Source: an uncultured Opitutia bacterium (GTDB taxonomy: Bacteria > Verrucomicrobiota > Verrucomicrobiia > Opitutales > UBA953). Taken from it: a stretch of 64,000 nucleotides of DNA. The translations under genes and the position numbers were made by a program. The DNA lies in the NCBI GenBank assembly GCA_903919185.1, contig CAIXHF010000007.1, positions 87,428-151,427 of the forward strand, given 5' to 3'. Below, in pieces: positions 63,672 to 64,000 of the stretch. How positions within the stretch are numbered: the first letter of the stretch is position 1; every line of letters begins with the position of its first letter. A model generated the notes under the pieces. The model made no database searches, was not told the DNA's origin, and saw only the letters and a list, made by a program, of their open reading frames with translations.

Positions 63672-63701
63672 TTGACTTACATCATCAAATCTAGATAGGT
63701 T
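63672..63701 (+). promoter_or_regulatory. Promoter of metF, predicted leaderless
   Basis: TTGACT at 63672-63677, 18 bp, TAGGTT at 63696-63701, then 6 nt to the ATG at 63708. No S-box or other methionine riboswitch fits in the 50-bp gap. Confidence 0.55.
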
Positions 63702-63707
63702 GATGCG

Positions 63708-64000
63708 ATGTTAAGAGATACGTTCCTCTCCCGTCTGCGGTCCTCAGGCCGCCCGACGGTTTCCGTGGAGTTCTTCCCGCCGAAGAAGCCCGAGGAAGCT
63801 GCGGCGATGTTGGACACCGCGCGGGCTTTGCAGCCGCTGGGTATCGACTTTGCTTCTTTCACTTATGGCGCCGGTGGCTCCGACCGTTCGACCGTCCTCG
63901 AATACGGCTCCAAGCTCGTGCAGGCGGGCTTTCCACTCATCGCCCACCTGACCTGCGTGGGCCACAGTCGGGCGGAACTGGCTGATATCATTGCGAAATA
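63708..64000 (+). CDS. metF: Methylenetetrahydrofolate reductase, 5' part
   Basis: The first 97 codons are in the window. They show the MetF start (TVSVEFFPPKKPEEA with the catalytic Glu, DFASFTYGAGGS, and AHLTCVGHSRAELADI). MetF makes 5-methyl-THF for methionine synthesis. It begins right after a predicted leaderless promoter and runs off the window end. Confidence 0.92.
   Translation, partial: MLRDTFLSRLRSSGRPTVSVEFFPPKKPEEAAAMLDTARALQPLGIDFASFTYGAGGSDRSTVLEYGSKLVQAGFPLIAHLTCVGHSRAELADIIAK

Overview
The window is 64 kb of a G+C-rich, densely packed bacterial chromosome. Gene content points to Verrucomicrobiota, probably the Opitutae side of the PVC superphylum. The evidence is a 1423-residue secreted protein joining a DUF1080 (3-keto-disaccharide hydrolase) domain, a PVC-type propeller, HEAT repeats, a LamG-like domain and a CxxCH cytochrome c. 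A secreted FAD-dependent oxidoreductase of the type common in polysaccharide-degrading PVC bacteria, an McsA/McsB arginine-kinase pair in a Gram-negative background, FabV and many DUF-type membrane proteins agree with this. I see no phage, integrase, transposase or CRISPR. This is core genome with small accessory patches. Taxonomy is inferred from gene content only.

Layout. 1-5.7 kb: tail of an outer-membrane protein, a capsule/EPS export pair (Wza-like exporter and Wzz/BY-kinase), a lipoprotein M48 protease and SppA. 5.8-12.6 kb: an unrecognised 482-aa soluble protein, a membrane protein, a LysR regulator with its own palindrome, yggS-recN, an SDR and a short HPF. 12.8-16.9 kb: mpl and the opposing nrnA-truB-ribF operon. 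17-25.5 kb: clpC, small membrane proteins, a periplasmic glutathione peroxidase, a TSUP exporter, the FAD oxidoreductase, a 2Fe-2S protein and a DEDDy exonuclease. 25.6-30.1 kb: tRNA-Ala(GGC), a Lys/Glu-rich secreted protein, a ketosynthase/ACP pair and mcsA-mcsB. 30.1-36 kb: nusA-infB-rbfA, with a terminator-like hairpin in the nusA leader, and divergent ettA. 36-44.6 kb: a minus-strand run fabV-parA-DUF1826-mfd-surA-malQ. 44.7-54.8 kb: aminotransferase, rpmB, mgtA with a PTS EIIA, dgkA, rpoZ-smpB-trmL, a secreted jelly-roll-like protein, and sufT-hemW-eamA. 54.9-64 kb: the giant DUF1080/cytochrome protein, argS, a NagX-like membrane protein, a four-helix-bundle gene, DUF983 and the start of metF.

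How it fits together. The window is rich in translation and ribosome-assembly genes (nusA, infB, rbfA, truB, ettA, smpB, trmL, rpmB, hpf, argS, tRNA-Ala), genome maintenance (recN, mfd, nrnA) and protein quality control (clpC, mcsA, mcsB, sppA, M48, surA).

Two non-coding patterns stand out. (1) A dispersed family of strictly periodic intergenic arrays has a unit of 11 or 12 bp and a core GRRTCG / CGAYYC. They lie near 44.65, 51.3-51.43, 61.10-61.21, 62.39-62.51 and 63.00-63.22 kb. The last two sit in opposite orientation on either side of the four-helix-bundle gene. (2) A recurrent promoter layout (TTGACT or TTGCC(A/G), 16-18 bp, TA-N3-T) places the -10 box only 5-11 nt before the ATG at seven genes, predicting leaderless or nearly leaderless mRNAs.
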